The notes below the pieces were generated by a model. It worked only from the letters and a program-made list of their open reading frames with translations. It searched no databases and was not told where the DNA came from. Source: Sulfurivirga caldicuralii (GTDB taxonomy: Bacteria > Pseudomonadota > Gammaproteobacteria > Thiomicrospirales > Thiomicrospiraceae). Taken from it: DNA of 64,000 nucleotides. Location: positions 186,001 to 250,000 of the forward strand of contig NZ_FSRE01000001.1 of the NCBI RefSeq assembly GCF_900141795.1, in the 5' to 3' direction. Position numbers and translations under genes: made by a program. Shown piece by piece: positions 17,641 through 26,787 of the stretch (positions are counted from its first letter, which is position 1; each line of letters begins with the position of its first letter).

Positions 17641-17691
17641 AGTTTTTGCACACTCGGGTGATGTCCCGAAGATCTGTAAAAACACTATGGG
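17631..17691 (+). repeat. 61-bp nested inverted repeat in the cbbM promoter/leader
   Basis: Outer arms CCCATAG / CTATGGG (17631-17637 / 17685-17691), middle arms GTTTTTGC / GTAAAAAC (17642-17649 / 17676-17683, one mismatch) and inner arms TCGGG / CCCGA (17654-17658 / 17665-17669) share one centre. The right outer arm overlaps the ribosome-binding site GGGAG just before the cbbM ATG. Confidence 0.7.
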
Positions 17692-17700
17692 AGTTCCAAC

Positions 17701-19101
17701 ATGGATCAGTCCAATCGCTATGCCAATCTGGATCTGAAAGAAGAAGATCTCATTAACGGCGGTCGCCACATGCTGGTGGCCTACCGCATGAAGCCGGCAC
17801 CCGGCTACGGCTTCCTGGAAGTGGCTGCGCACATCGCTGCCGAGTCTTCCACTGGTACCAACGTAGAGGTTTCCACTACCGACGACTTTACCCGTGGTGT
17901 GGATGCGCTGGTTTACGAAATCGACGAAACCGCGTTCGGTGATCAGGGTGGTCTGCTCAAGATCGCTTACCCGGTTGAGCTGTTCGACCACAACCTGATC
18001 GACGACAAGCACCCTGTGTCCCACATGTGGTCGCTGGTGCTGGGCAACAACCAGGGTATGGGCGACCACCTGGGTCTGCGCATGCTGGACTTCTACCTGC
18101 CGGAAGTGATGGTCAGAAACTTCGACGGTCCTGCCACCAACATTGAAGACATGTGGCGCGTACTGGGTCGTCCCACCAAGGATGGCGGTTACATCGCCGG
18201 TACCATCATCAAGCCGAAGCTGGGTCTGCGTCCCGAGCCGTTCGCAAAAGCCTGTTACGACTTCTGGCTGGGCGGTACCTTCATCAAGAACGACGAGCCG
18301 CAAGCCAACCAGACCTTCGCGCCCATGAAGAAGGTTATCCCTCTGGTTGCGGAAGCCATGGATCGTGCTCAGCAGGAGACTGGCGAGGCCAAGCTGTTCT
18401 CTGCCAACATCACTGCCGACTTCTTCGGCGAAATGATTGCTCGTGGCGAATACATCCTGAACGAATTCGCCAAGTACGGCAACGAAGACCATGTGGCCTT
18501 CCTGGTGGACGGTTTCGTAACCGGTCCAGCAGGTGTTGCGACAGCACGTCACTACTTCCCGAAAACCTTCCTGCACTTTCACCGGGCGGGTCACGGCGCG
18601 CTGACCTCCTACAAGAGCCCCATGGGCATGGATCCGCTGTGCTACATGAAGCTGGCTCGCCTGCAGGGTGCGTCCGGTATTCATACTGGCACCATGGGCT
18701 ACGGCAAGATGGAAGGTCACTCAGACGAGCGCGTACTGGCCTACATGCTGGAGCGTGACGAGTGTCAGGGTCCGTACTTCTATCAGAAGTGGTACGGCAT
18801 GAAGGCGACCACTCCGATCATCTCCGGCGGCATGAACGCACTGCGTCTGATCGGCTTCTTCGAGAACCTGGGTCACGCCAACGTGATCAACACCTGTGGT
18901 GGTGGCTCTTTCGGTCACATCGATGGTCCGGCCGCTGGCGGCAAGTCCCTCGATCAGGCCTACCAGTGCTGGAAGGAAGGCGCCGATCCGATCGAATTCG
19001 CGAAAGAACACAAGGAGTTCGCGCGCGCATTCGAATCCTTCCCGTGGGATGCCGACAAGCTGTTCCCGGGCTGGCGCGAAAAACTGGGCGTTCACAAGTA
19101 A
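17701..19101 (+). CDS. cbbM: Form II ribulose bisphosphate carboxylase
   Basis: Fixes CO2 on ribulose bisphosphate; form II works as a dimer of large subunits without small subunits, with low CO2/O2 specificity. The 466-residue length is normal. Catalytic motifs are present: [12 protein letters not shown] (active-site Lys near 166), [11 protein letters not shown] (carbamylated Lys near 192), HRAGHGA (His near 297), and the loop 6 region [11 protein letters not shown]. It is outside the carboxysome operon and accompanied by its own activase genes cbbQ and cbbO. It is likely used when CO2 is plentiful. Confidence 0.98.
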   Translation: MDQSNRYANLDLKEEDLINGGRHMLVAYRMKPAPGYGFLEVAAHIAAESSTGTNVEVSTTDDFTRGVDALVYEIDETAFGDQGGLLKIAYPVELFDHNLIDDKHPVSHMWSLVLGNNQGMGDHLGLRMLDFYLPEVMVRNFDGPATNIEDMWRVLGRPTKDGGYIAGTIIKPKLGLRPEPFAKACYDFWLGGTFIKNDEPQANQTFAPMKKVIPLVAEAMDRAQQETGEAKLFSANITADFFGEMIARGEYILNEFAKYGNEDHVAFLVDGFVTGPAGVATARHYFPKTFLHFHRAGHGALTSYKSPMGMDPLCYMKLARLQGASGIHTGTMGYGKMEGHSDERVLAYMLERDECQGPYFYQKWYGMKATTPIISGGMNALRLIGFFENLGHANVINTCGGGSFGHIDGPAAGGKSLDQAYQCWKEGADPIEFAKEHKEFARAFESFPWDADKLFPGWREKLGVHK

Positions 19102-19124
19102 GATTGGCCGCCTGAGAATCAAAG

Positions 19125-19151
19125 CCCTGGCCCCTGTGGCCGGGGTTTTTT
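19125..19151 (+). terminator. Rho-independent terminator after cbbM
   Basis: CCCTGGCC pairs with GGCCGGGG (one G-T pair) around CCTGT and is followed by six T. Read-through would be needed to express cbbQ from the cbbM promoter, which may keep the activase low relative to the enzyme. Confidence 0.8.
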
Positions 19152-19244
19152 ACCCCTTTATACCTGACTTAAATACTCGGAAATATTTCCAGAACCCTAT
19201 TTTGGAAATCTTTTCGATTCATTCGCATATGCAGGAGACACACC

Positions 19245-20060
19245 ATGTCATTTGATATCAATCAGTACAAGATCGAATCCGAGCCGTTCTATCAGGCGCA
19301 GGGTAATGAAGTCGAGCGCTACCAGGCGGCCTATGCCGCTCGCCTGCCGGTAATGGTGAAAGGCCCCACCGGCTGCGGTAAATCACGTTTTGTGGAACAC
19401 ATGGCGTGGAAGCTGGGCAAGCCGCTGATCACCGTCTCCTGTAACGAAGACATTACCGCCGCCGACCTGGTGGGCCGTTTTCTTTTGGACGCCAGTGGCA
19501 CCCGCTGGGTGGACGGTCCGCTGACGCTGGCGGCGCGTTACGGTGCCATTTGCTATCTGGACGAGATTGTGGAAGCCCGTCAGGACACCATGGTGGTGAT
19601 CCATGCCCTGACCGACCATCGCCGCGAGCTGCCGCTGGACAAGAAGGGTGAAGTGGTCAAGGCGCACCCGGACTTTCAGCTGGTGATCTCATACAACCCG
19701 GGCTACCAGAGCGTGATGAAAGACCTGAAACAGTCCACCAAGCAGCGCTTTACCGCCATGGAGTTTGACTACCCCACGCCGGAGCTGGAAACCCAGGTGG
19801 TGGCAAAGGAAACCGGCATTGACGAACACACTGCCGCCAAGCTGGTGGAGGTGGCCAATGCGGCGCGCAAGCTCAAGGGTCACGGTCTGGACGAAGGCAT
19901 TTCCACCCGTCTGGTGGTCTATGCCGGTATTCTGATCAAGCAGGGCATGCCCGCGGCTGAAGCGGCGGAAATGGCAATGGTGACACCCATTACCGACGAC
20001 GCTGAGGTGCGCGAAAGCCTGCTGCATACGATTGAACTGGTATTGGGTGAAGCAGCCTGA
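19245..20060 (+). CDS. cbbQ: RuBisCO activase AAA+ subunit CbbQ
   Basis: A 271-residue MoxR-family AAA+ ATPase that, with CbbO, removes inhibitory sugar phosphates from RuBisCO. Walker A is GPTGCGKS (residues 40-47). Walker B is in AICYLDEIVEA, near residue 105. A sensor 1 region reads FQLVISYNPGY. The family also includes NorQ and NirQ; the RuBisCO role follows from its place directly after cbbM. A ribosome-binding site (GCAGGAGA) precedes the ATG. There are 11 bases before cbbO, so the pair is co-translated. Confidence 0.95.
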   Translation: MSFDINQYKIESEPFYQAQGNEVERYQAAYAARLPVMVKGPTGCGKSRFVEHMAWKLGKPLITVSCNEDITAADLVGRFLLDASGTRWVDGPLTLAARYGAICYLDEIVEARQDTMVVIHALTDHRRELPLDKKGEVVKAHPDFQLVISYNPGYQSVMKDLKQSTKQRFTAMEFDYPTPELETQVVAKETGIDEHTAAKLVEVANAARKLKGHGLDEGISTRLVVYAGILIKQGMPAAEAAEMAMVTPITDDAEVRESLLHTIELVLGEAA

Positions 20061-20071
20061 GCGAGCGAATC

Positions 20072-22318
20072 ATGACCGATTATCACGCGCAATTTACCTG
20101 CGGTTTTCAGTCGGCGAAGGATCTGTTTGCGGATGCCCTGAATGCCATGCAGGGGGTCTGTCCGGATACAGTCTGCATCGAAGCCTTTATCGATCGGGCC
20201 AATTTCCTCTGCAAGATCGGTCTGGGCGCCGAGCCGGTGCTGACCTTCATGGATGTGATGCCGGAGGTGGTGAAACGCTATGGCGCCGAGACCATCGAGC
20301 GGGTGGCGCGCTTTGCCTACGAAATGGGCCGCAGTCCCAATAAAAAGGCGGTGGTGCCGTTTCTGCAGTCGCTGCTGGCGCTGGCGCACCGGGTGGAAAG
20401 CCCCGATGGGCTCGAACGTTATCTGGAGATGTTGGCCGATTTCATCAAGCGCACCGAAATCGTGGTGCATGGCCATCAGTCCCTCTACCCCAGCAAGGGG
20501 CTGGTGCCGTTGCTGGAAAACATGCCGCTGCTGCTCAGGCAGTTGAGTCTGGAAGGGGTGCGCGCGTTTATGGACTATGGGGTGCGCGCCTACAACCACA
20601 ACCCGGATCACCAGCAGGAATACTTTGAGCTGAAGACGCCGGACAGCCTGGCCATGCTGCGCCGTCAGCGCGAGGGCACGCTGTTTGTGGACGTGGAGCG
20701 GCAACTGGGCGTGCTGGCTGCCGGCCTGTGGGACTGCGAACTGCCGTTGCGCACCTTTACCGTGGATCCGGAGCTGCCCAGTTATCAGGCACCCTTTTTT
20801 GACCGGGATAATGAGGTCATTGGCATGCCCGATTTTGTGGCCCCTGCGCGCGGATTGAGCGGGCTGCAGATCTATCGGGCACAGATCGCCCACCTGATGG
20901 CCCACTTCAAATGGAGCCAGCCCATGATCGGCGACAACATGTCGCCGCCGGCGCGCTTCTTTACTGAGGTATTCGAAGACTGTCGCGTGGACCGGCTGGC
21001 CATGCAGCGTTTTCCCGGTCTGGAGCGCTATTTTCTGGCGCTGCATCCGGTGCCGCCGCTGGGCGCCTGCAACGAGGCGGAGCAATCCTGTCTGCGTTAT
21101 CGTGCCGCCCGTCTCTCCCGAGCGCTGATGGATCCCGATTTCGACCCGGAAGACGAGATCATTGAGGTCTTTCGTGACCGCTTCAATGCGCTGATGGTCG
21201 AGAAGGGCGAGGCGCTGACGCTGGCAGACATGAAGGAACTGGGCACGGCCTATTATGTGAAGACGCGGGCGCAGACCGATGACAAGGGCGGTGACATGTT
21301 CTATGAGGACACCGAAGTCCTCTATCGGGATGACAACCGCTACCTGTGGATCTACATCGACGACAGTGGTGAGGAAGATATCTTCGATCACGCCCCGGAT
21401 AACGAGGATGAAACGCCGCAGGGGCTGCCGCCGCGCTATTACGACGAGTGGGACTATTCCATGAACGACTATCGTCCGGAATGGGTCACCCTCTACGAGC
21501 GTCTGCACCCCCAGGAAAGTCCGGCCAAGATTGACAACATGCTGGCGCGCCACGAACTGCTGATCAAGCAGCTTAAGAAGATGGTGGAGGCCATCAAGCC
21601 GCAGGATAAGCGCCGCATTCGCTACCAGGAAGAAGGGGCCGAACTGGATCTGGATATCGCCATCCGCGCCATGATCGACATCAAGGCGGGGCTCAATCCC
21701 GATCCGCGCATTCTTTATGACACCGTGACCGACAATCGTTCCATGGCGGTGCTGCTGCTGGTGGATCTGTCCCAGTCGCTGAATAACACCCTGCCGGGCA
21801 CCGGCCGCACGCTGCTGGAGCTGGCGGAAGAGGCGCTGGCGATTATGAGCTACACGGTGGAACTGCTGGGGGATCGCTTCGCCATCGCTGGCTTCCATTC
21901 TGACACCCGTCATCGCGTGCTTTACCACCACATCAAGGGTTTCACCGAGCATTGGGACGATACGGTCAAGGGCCGCCTTTCGGCCCTGGAAGCGGCCTTT
22001 TCCACCCGCATGGGCGCGGCGATTCGTCACGCCACACACTACCTGAGTCATCAGCCGGCGGAGAAAAAGCTGCTCTTGGTGCTCACCGACGGGGAGCCGG
22101 CGGACATCGATGTGAAGGACCCGGAATACCTGATCGAAGATGCGCACATGGCGGTGGCGGAAGCCCATCAGCAGGGCATCTTTAGTCATTGCGTCAATAT
22201 AGATCCCAATGGGGACGACTACGTTAAGCGCATCTTTGGCGGGCATTACACCATCATCGATCATGTAGAGCGTCTGCCGGAGCGGTTGCCACAGGTGTTT
22301 CTGAATCTGACCAGGTAA
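20072..22318 (+). CDS. cbbO: RuBisCO activase adaptor CbbO with VWA domain
   Basis: The 748-residue partner of CbbQ that recognises RuBisCO. A large helical N-terminal region is followed by an acidic segment near 425-450 (DDSGEEDIFDHAPDNEDE) and a C-terminal von Willebrand A domain. The domain has an intact metal-ion-dependent adhesion site: DLSQS near residue 567 and TDGEP near 672. A metal-bound VWA domain docks CbbO on RuBisCO in studied systems. The length fits CbbO proteins. No second cbbQO pair lies beside cbbLS, so one pair may serve both enzymes. Confidence 0.93.
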   Translation: MTDYHAQFTCGFQSAKDLFADALNAMQGVCPDTVCIEAFIDRANFLCKIGLGAEPVLTFMDVMPEVVKRYGAETIERVARFAYEMGRSPNKKAVVPFLQSLLALAHRVESPDGLERYLEMLADFIKRTEIVVHGHQSLYPSKGLVPLLENMPLLLRQLSLEGVRAFMDYGVRAYNHNPDHQQEYFELKTPDSLAMLRRQREGTLFVDVERQLGVLAAGLWDCELPLRTFTVDPELPSYQAPFFDRDNEVIGMPDFVAPARGLSGLQIYRAQIAHLMAHFKWSQPMIGDNMSPPARFFTEVFEDCRVDRLAMQRFPGLERYFLALHPVPPLGACNEAEQSCLRYRAARLSRALMDPDFDPEDEIIEVFRDRFNALMVEKGEALTLADMKELGTAYYVKTRAQTDDKGGDMFYEDTEVLYRDDNRYLWIYIDDSGEEDIFDHAPDNEDETPQGLPPRYYDEWDYSMNDYRPEWVTLYERLHPQESPAKIDNMLARHELLIKQLKKMVEAIKPQDKRRIRYQEEGAELDLDIAIRAMIDIKAGLNPDPRILYDTVTDNRSMAVLLLVDLSQSLNNTLPGTGRTLLELAEEALAIMSYTVELLGDRFAIAGFHSDTRHRVLYHHIKGFTEHWDDTVKGRLSALEAAFSTRMGAAIRHATHYLSHQPAEKKLLLVLTDGEPADIDVKDPEYLIEDAHMAVAEAHQQGIFSHCVNIDPNGDDYVKRIFGGHYTIIDHVERLPERLPQVFLNLTR

Positions 22319-22399
22319 TGTCGTGCACCCACTGGGGTGCGCTCTTCCAATGCCATGTGAACGGGCGGGCAATTGCTGCGCAATGCGGTCGGCTTGCCT

Positions 22400-22456
22400 G
22401 CAGTGGAATGAGCGTGAGGGCACGGGTTGTCACGCCCTGTGCCGAACCGCCACTGC
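22400..22456 (+). other. Large nested RNA fold after cbbO
   Basis: GCAGTGG (22400-22406) pairs with CCACTGC (22450-22456), enclosing GGCACGGG / CCCTGTGCC (22419-22426 / 22435-22443). A smaller GCACCC / GGGTGC hairpin lies at 22325-22340. There is no T run, so this could be a 3'-end stabiliser or a Rho-type stop. The 309-base gap 22319-22627 contains this, the inverted repeat at 22524 and the dabB promoter, and no gene. Confidence 0.45.
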
Positions 22457-22523
22457 ACCCGTCGCGCTTTTGCAGCGGATCTGCAGGAGGGGTATAGACA
22501 CTAATCTTGGGATTCACCTCACT

Positions 22524-22575
22524 CTATAGACGATAATCTATTTTTTTCATAACAAAAAAATATTCTCGTCTATAG
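22524..22575 (+). promoter_or_regulatory. 52-bp inverted repeat with TATAG-N8-CTAT motif upstream of dabB
   Basis: CTATAGACGA (22524-22533) and TCGTCTATAG (22566-22575) are exact complements. Inside, the left run of seven T faces the right run of seven A with a small bulge, giving a near-continuous stem of about 20 pairs. The left arm holds TATAG-N8-CTAT (22525-22541), which is the motif also found at cbbL and, less perfectly, at cbbM. It is likely a regulator site, possibly two facing CbbR half sites. Confidence 0.6.
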
Positions 22576-22591
22576 ATGCGGGGTATATCAT
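22563..22591 (+). promoter_or_regulatory. Candidate dabB promoter, weak -35
   Basis: TTCTCG and TATCAT are separated by 17 bases. The -10 box is good and the -35 box poor, as expected for an activator-dependent promoter. The shared motif begins 38 bases before the -35 box, almost the same distance as at cbbM and cbbL (39). Confidence 0.45.
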
Positions 22592-22627
22592 TGACGCCGA
22601 CATCAGCATAGTTAGGAGAGGTGAACC

Positions 22628-24178
22628 ATGTTGGCGCAATTGAACACCCTGATCGAGTGGCTGATTCCGGCAAGCCTGATAGCCGCTTCGATAGTAAACG
22701 ACCAGAAAGTGCGCTGGGATGTGGCCATTGGCGTTGCCGCTGCTGGACTGGTCTTTTCCGTGCTGCTGCTCGTGGAACATGTGCTGGGGGTTCTCCCGGC
22801 CGGAACGGGCTGGCTGTTTCCGGCCACGGCCAGCTTTGTCATGCTGGTGCTGGTCATGTTCATCGGCCTGATCAATCTGTATTTTTCCCGTTCGTATATG
22901 GCGTCCACGCGCTTCGAGGAGCTGCGTTATGTGCGCTGGGTGCTGGTGGTGCTGGCATCGGTGGTGCTCGTGGTCATTTCGAATCACATGCTGCTGCTGA
23001 TGGTGGGCTGGATCGGCATCAGTGTGTCGCTGAATCGGCTGCTGCTGTTCTACCCCAATCGTCCGCGGGCGGTGCTGGCGGCGCATAAGAAGTTTCTCTT
23101 TTCCCGGTTTGCCGAAGTGTTGCTTTTTGTGGGCTTTGTGCTGCTTCACGCCACCTATGACACCTGGCTCATCAGCGATGTGCTCGCATACTGGCAGATG
23201 ACGGGCGAGACCCCGGCAGCGGTAGCGTGGGCGGTGGTGCTGATCGCGCTGGCCGGACTGATCAAGTGTGCGCAGATGCCGTTTCACGGCTGGCTCATTC
23301 AGGTGGTGGAGGCACCCACGCCCGTTTCTACGCTGCTGCATGCCGGCATTGTGAACCTGGGCGGTTATCTGATGATCGTGTTCGCCCCGCTGCTCATGGC
23401 GGTGGAGGCCGCCCAGTGGGTGCTGGTGGTTGTGGGCGGTCTGACTGCCGTGCTGGCGGGCCTGATCATGATGACCCGTGCATCGGTCAAGGTGCGTCTT
23501 GCCTGGTCCACGCTAGCGCAGATGGGCCTGCTGCTGGTGGAGTGCGGTCTGGGTCTGTTTGAGCTGGCCATGCTTCACCTGGTGGCGCACTCGCTTTACA
23601 AGGCGTATTCCTTCTTCAATTCCGGCTCGGAGGTCACGCAAAGCCTGACCCGCTGGATCGTCCCGAGCGTGCTACCCACCTGGCGTGACTGGCTGGTTGC
23701 GCTGGCGTTCTCGCTGATCGTCGTGCTGGTGATCAAGGAGGTCGTCGATCCAGAGGGGGTACTTGCGCCCTGGCTGCTGGCGGCGTCGTCTCTGGCCATA
23801 TTCGTGGCTGAACGCCATGGTCGCCCTGTGGATGTGCCATTGTTGCAGCGTCTCGGCGTTGGTGTGGTCATTATCCTGGCCTATGTGGTGCAGAAGCACA
23901 TTTTCGATCTGGTGTCGCCAGATGGGGCGCTCACCTTGGGCGCTGGCACGGACATGTTCGTAAGCCTGCTCGTGGTGCTTTATCTGGCGGGCTACTGGGT
24001 GATCCTCTACGGCAGCAATTCCACGCAGATCAGCCGGATTCGCCGCGCGCTGTATGCAGGCTTCTATCTGGATGAGTGGTCTACGCGGCTGAGCCTGCGT
24101 ATCTACCCGGTAACGCTGCCGACCGAACACAATCCCAGGGGGCTTCGTCTCGGCAAGGAAGAGTTTGCCAACGAGTAA
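22628..24178 (+). CDS. dabB: DAB inorganic-carbon transporter, membrane subunit DabB
   Basis: A 516-residue polytopic membrane protein of the proton-antiporter (NuoL/MrpA-like) family. With DabA it forms an energy-coupled CO2 hydration and uptake pump. The hallmark HGWLIQVVEAPTPVSTLLHAG segment at about residues 220-240 and SLYKAYSFFNSGSEV near 325 match ion-conducting helices of complex I antiporter subunits. About a dozen hydrophobic helices are visible. The gene stands alone from any nuo cluster and is followed after 30 bases by dabA, the diagnostic pairing. Confidence 0.93.
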   Translation: MLAQLNTLIEWLIPASLIAASIVNDQKVRWDVAIGVAAAGLVFSVLLLVEHVLGVLPAGTGWLFPATASFVMLVLVMFIGLINLYFSRSYMASTRFEELRYVRWVLVVLASVVLVVISNHMLLLMVGWIGISVSLNRLLLFYPNRPRAVLAAHKKFLFSRFAEVLLFVGFVLLHATYDTWLISDVLAYWQMTGETPAAVAWAVVLIALAGLIKCAQMPFHGWLIQVVEAPTPVSTLLHAGIVNLGGYLMIVFAPLLMAVEAAQWVLVVVGGLTAVLAGLIMMTRASVKVRLAWSTLAQMGLLLVECGLGLFELAMLHLVAHSLYKAYSFFNSGSEVTQSLTRWIVPSVLPTWRDWLVALAFSLIVVLVIKEVVDPEGVLAPWLLAASSLAIFVAERHGRPVDVPLLQRLGVGVVIILAYVVQKHIFDLVSPDGALTLGAGTDMFVSLLVVLYLAGYWVILYGSNSTQISRIRRALYAGFYLDEWSTRLSLRIYPVTLPTEHNPRGLRLGKEEFANE

Positions 24179-24208
24179 GTGTTTCAGTGACTATAGGGAG
24201 AGGGAATT

Positions 24209-26662
24209 ATGACGCGCAATGATCTATTGAAGGAAACCGGTCTCGAGGCAGTGGACAAGGCGTGCGCGCTGATCGCGCCCACCTGGCCGCTGGACGAGTT
24301 GGTGGCGGTCAACCCGTGGTGGGAAATGCGTGACCTGCCGTTTACGGAAGTTTCCGCCCGCATTTCGGCGCTTCGCAGGGCGAGTTGTCTGCCAGACAGA
24401 TTCTATTTCAAGCGGTTGTGGCAGGATGTCATTCGGGCGGAGCACCTTTCGCGGGCGTGCGAGGAAAAGGGGCGCGAGGACCGGGTGGAAGAGCTGGTGC
24501 GCTTTCTCACCGAGGATAACGAGCGCGCCCATTGGCACAATATCAGCGACCTGGTGGACAGCGGTCGGGATCTTGAGCGCCGTATGGCCTGGCGCATGGA
24601 AATCCACCATCAGATCAGCCAGTTCTGCGCCGACTTTTTCCGCGTCAAGGAGGTGTCGGGCAGTTATGACGAAGCCTACAGCGGGCTGTATGCCGAGTGG
24701 CTGGCGACGACCCGTCAGGACATGGGATTGGAGATTCTCATGGCCGAGGATGGCCTGACAGCGCAGTTCGATCGTCTTCCGCAAAGTGCCGATGCGCTCA
24801 TTGCCGAGGCGATTGCCGCCTTTGGCGTAGAGGATTCCCGAGCGCTCGAAACCTATGCCCATGCGCTTCTGCTGGACATGAACGGCTGGGCCTCCTGGGT
24901 CGCCTATCTGCGCTGGCAGGATCGGTTGCACGAGCATGACAACGGGCTGATGCGTCAGTTCCTTGCCATTCGCATGGCATGGGAGCTGGTGCTGTGGCGC
25001 CATGTGCAGGAGACCAATGCCGATCTGTTTGCGGACATCAAGGTGCACTGGTTCCGCCAGCTCAACAGTATCGAAGCGCTGTACCGGGCTCACCAGCGCA
25101 GTCAGGCCAAGCTGTGGATCTGGCTGCGGGCCGCGGAGCTGGCCTATCAGGATCGAGCCATCGCCATCCTGCAGGCAGGCAGCACGCAAAAGTCTTCCGA
25201 GCGGCCCCTGCTGCAGGCGGCCTTCTGCATCGATGTGCGCTCAGAGGTGATTCGTCGCAATCTGGAGCAGCAGGACCCCCGCATACAAACGCTGGGCATG
25301 GGCGGGTTTTTCGGCATGCCGGTGGCCTACCAGCCCAGCAAGCTGAATCGGCTGCGTCCGCAGCTGCCCGTTCTCCTGCGCGAACAGATGGTGGTGCGTC
25401 CGCAGGTGCCCGAAGAGCGGCTGGATGGCGTATTGCTCAAAAAGGCCAGAAAGGCGCGCTGGATCGAATGGACTATCGCGCCACCAGCCATGTTTACCAT
25501 GGTTGAGGCGGTCGGTGTGCAGTATCTGTACAAGATGATCCGCAACAGTTTCTTCCCGGAGAAGTGCGCCAATCCCATTGATCAGCTACCGGTCGAGGAT
25601 GCGTTCGAGCTGTTGCATGTGGATGGGCGCCCCCTCGCGCTGGATGAAAAGGTGAGTCTGGCCAAGGGGGCGCTGGAAGTCATGGGGCTGAACGATGGCG
25701 TGTTCGCGCCGACGGTCATGATCGTGGGGCACGGCAGCAGCAGCTGCAACAATCCTCATGCCTCCTCGCTGGACTGCGGCGCCTGCGGCGGTCAGACCGG
25801 CGAGATCAACGCACGCCTGGTCGCGTGGCTGCTCAATCAGTCCGATGTGCGCGAGGGACTCGCTGCGGCGGGGATGCCGATTCCGCCGGATACCCGCTTT
25901 ATCGGCGCACTCCACAATACGACCACGGATGAGTTCACCTTTTACGGGGATGTTCCCGATCAGGTGCGCGGCTGGTTCGAGGGCGCATCCGATCTGACCC
26001 GCAGGGCGCGGGCGCTGACGCTTGGTTATGAGCAGATTCAGTCGTCCCAGTCGTTGCGCGACACGTTCGTGCACCGCTCTCGAGACTGGTCGCAGGTGCG
26101 GCCCGAGTGGGGTCTGGCTGGCAATGCCGCCTTTATCGCGGCGCCCCGCTGGCGCACGCGGGGGCTGGATCTGCAGGGTCGTGCTTTCCTGCACGATTAT
26201 GACCATGAGCAGGACCTCGAGCGCGCCGTGATCACCAATATCATGACGGCGCCCATGGTGGTGGCTAGCTGGATCAACCTTCAGTATTACGCCTCCACCT
26301 GCGACAACGATTTTTACGGCAGTGGCAACAAGGTGCTGCATAATGTGGTCGATGGGGATGTAGGCGTGTTTGAAGGAAACGGCGGTGACCTGCGCATCGG
26401 CCTGTCCATGCAGTCGCTGCATGACGGTCAGCGCTGGATCCACGAGCCCCTGCGGCTGAGTGTTTTCATTGATGCGCCGCAGGAGGCGATCGCCGCGGTG
26501 GTGGCCGAGCATGCGGATGTGCGCCATCTCATTGACAATGAGTGGATCTACTGCTTCCGCTGGGCACGAACCGGAGAAGTGGAGCGGTACTATCAGGGCA
26601 AGTGGCTGCCCTGGCAGCCGCTTGAGACGGCATCGGATGTTCAACAGATAGTCAATGCATGA
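24209..26662 (+). CDS. dabA: DAB inorganic-carbon transporter, zinc subunit DabA (DUF2309)
   Basis: The 817-residue cytoplasmic subunit of DAB, distantly related to beta-carbonic anhydrases; it converts CO2 to bicarbonate one way, driven through DabB. The proposed zinc set is present: Cys340 and Asp342 in AAFCIDVRSE, His508 in VGHGSSS, and Cys523 in LDCGACGG. The 15-residue spacing between the last two equals that known for Halothiobacillus DabA. An acidic, Trp-rich N-terminus (LVAVNPWWEM) is typical of the family. Its place between the form II and form I RuBisCO units ties it to the CO2-concentrating mechanism. Confidence 0.95.
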   Translation: MTRNDLLKETGLEAVDKACALIAPTWPLDELVAVNPWWEMRDLPFTEVSARISALRRASCLPDRFYFKRLWQDVIRAEHLSRACEEKGREDRVEELVRFLTEDNERAHWHNISDLVDSGRDLERRMAWRMEIHHQISQFCADFFRVKEVSGSYDEAYSGLYAEWLATTRQDMGLEILMAEDGLTAQFDRLPQSADALIAEAIAAFGVEDSRALETYAHALLLDMNGWASWVAYLRWQDRLHEHDNGLMRQFLAIRMAWELVLWRHVQETNADLFADIKVHWFRQLNSIEALYRAHQRSQAKLWIWLRAAELAYQDRAIAILQAGSTQKSSERPLLQAAFCIDVRSEVIRRNLEQQDPRIQTLGMGGFFGMPVAYQPSKLNRLRPQLPVLLREQMVVRPQVPEERLDGVLLKKARKARWIEWTIAPPAMFTMVEAVGVQYLYKMIRNSFFPEKCANPIDQLPVEDAFELLHVDGRPLALDEKVSLAKGALEVMGLNDGVFAPTVMIVGHGSSSCNNPHASSLDCGACGGQTGEINARLVAWLLNQSDVREGLAAAGMPIPPDTRFIGALHNTTTDEFTFYGDVPDQVRGWFEGASDLTRRARALTLGYEQIQSSQSLRDTFVHRSRDWSQVRPEWGLAGNAAFIAAPRWRTRGLDLQGRAFLHDYDHEQDLERAVITNIMTAPMVVASWINLQYYASTCDNDFYGSGNKVLHNVVDGDVGVFEGNGGDLRIGLSMQSLHDGQRWIHEPLRLSVFIDAPQEAIAAVVAEHADVRHLIDNEWIYCFRWARTGEVERYYQGKWLPWQPLETASDVQQIVNA

Positions 26663-26677
26663 TGTTACATTTTTGTG

Positions 26678-26697
26678 ATATAGATGTTTGGCTATAT
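26678..26697 (+). promoter_or_regulatory. Candidate CbbR site upstream of cbbL
   Basis: ATATAG-N8-CTATAT is a perfect 20-base dyad. Its TATAG-N8-CTAT core (from 26679) begins 39 bases before the cbbL -35 box, the same offset as at cbbM. It lies only 16 bases after the dabA stop. Confidence 0.6.
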
Positions 26698-26717
26698 TAA
26701 GTATGCGACATTCCGAT

Positions 26718-26746
26718 TTGTAATTGGATGGTCAAGTCTCTAATAT
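26718..26746 (+). promoter_or_regulatory. Candidate cbbL promoter
   Basis: TTGTAA and TAATAT are separated by 17 bases. Predicted start is near 26753, leaving a leader of about 35 bases with AAGGAG before the ATG. This would drive the whole cbbLS-cso operon. Confidence 0.65.
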
Positions 26747-26787
26747 TGACTACGAATCTTTAACTCCACAAACCAAGGAGAGCATAA

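Noticed and set aside
17631-17691. A simple RBS-sequestering RNA thermometer or riboswitch at cbbM
   Set aside because: The best promoter would start transcription inside the left arm, so the full RNA hairpin may not form. It is kept as a DNA or RNA element of unknown type.
19919-22423. 834-codon open frame antisense to cbbO
   Set aside because: It mirrors cbbO and cbbQ codons in GC-rich DNA, has no recognisable domain or ribosome-binding site, and cbbO has intact motifs.
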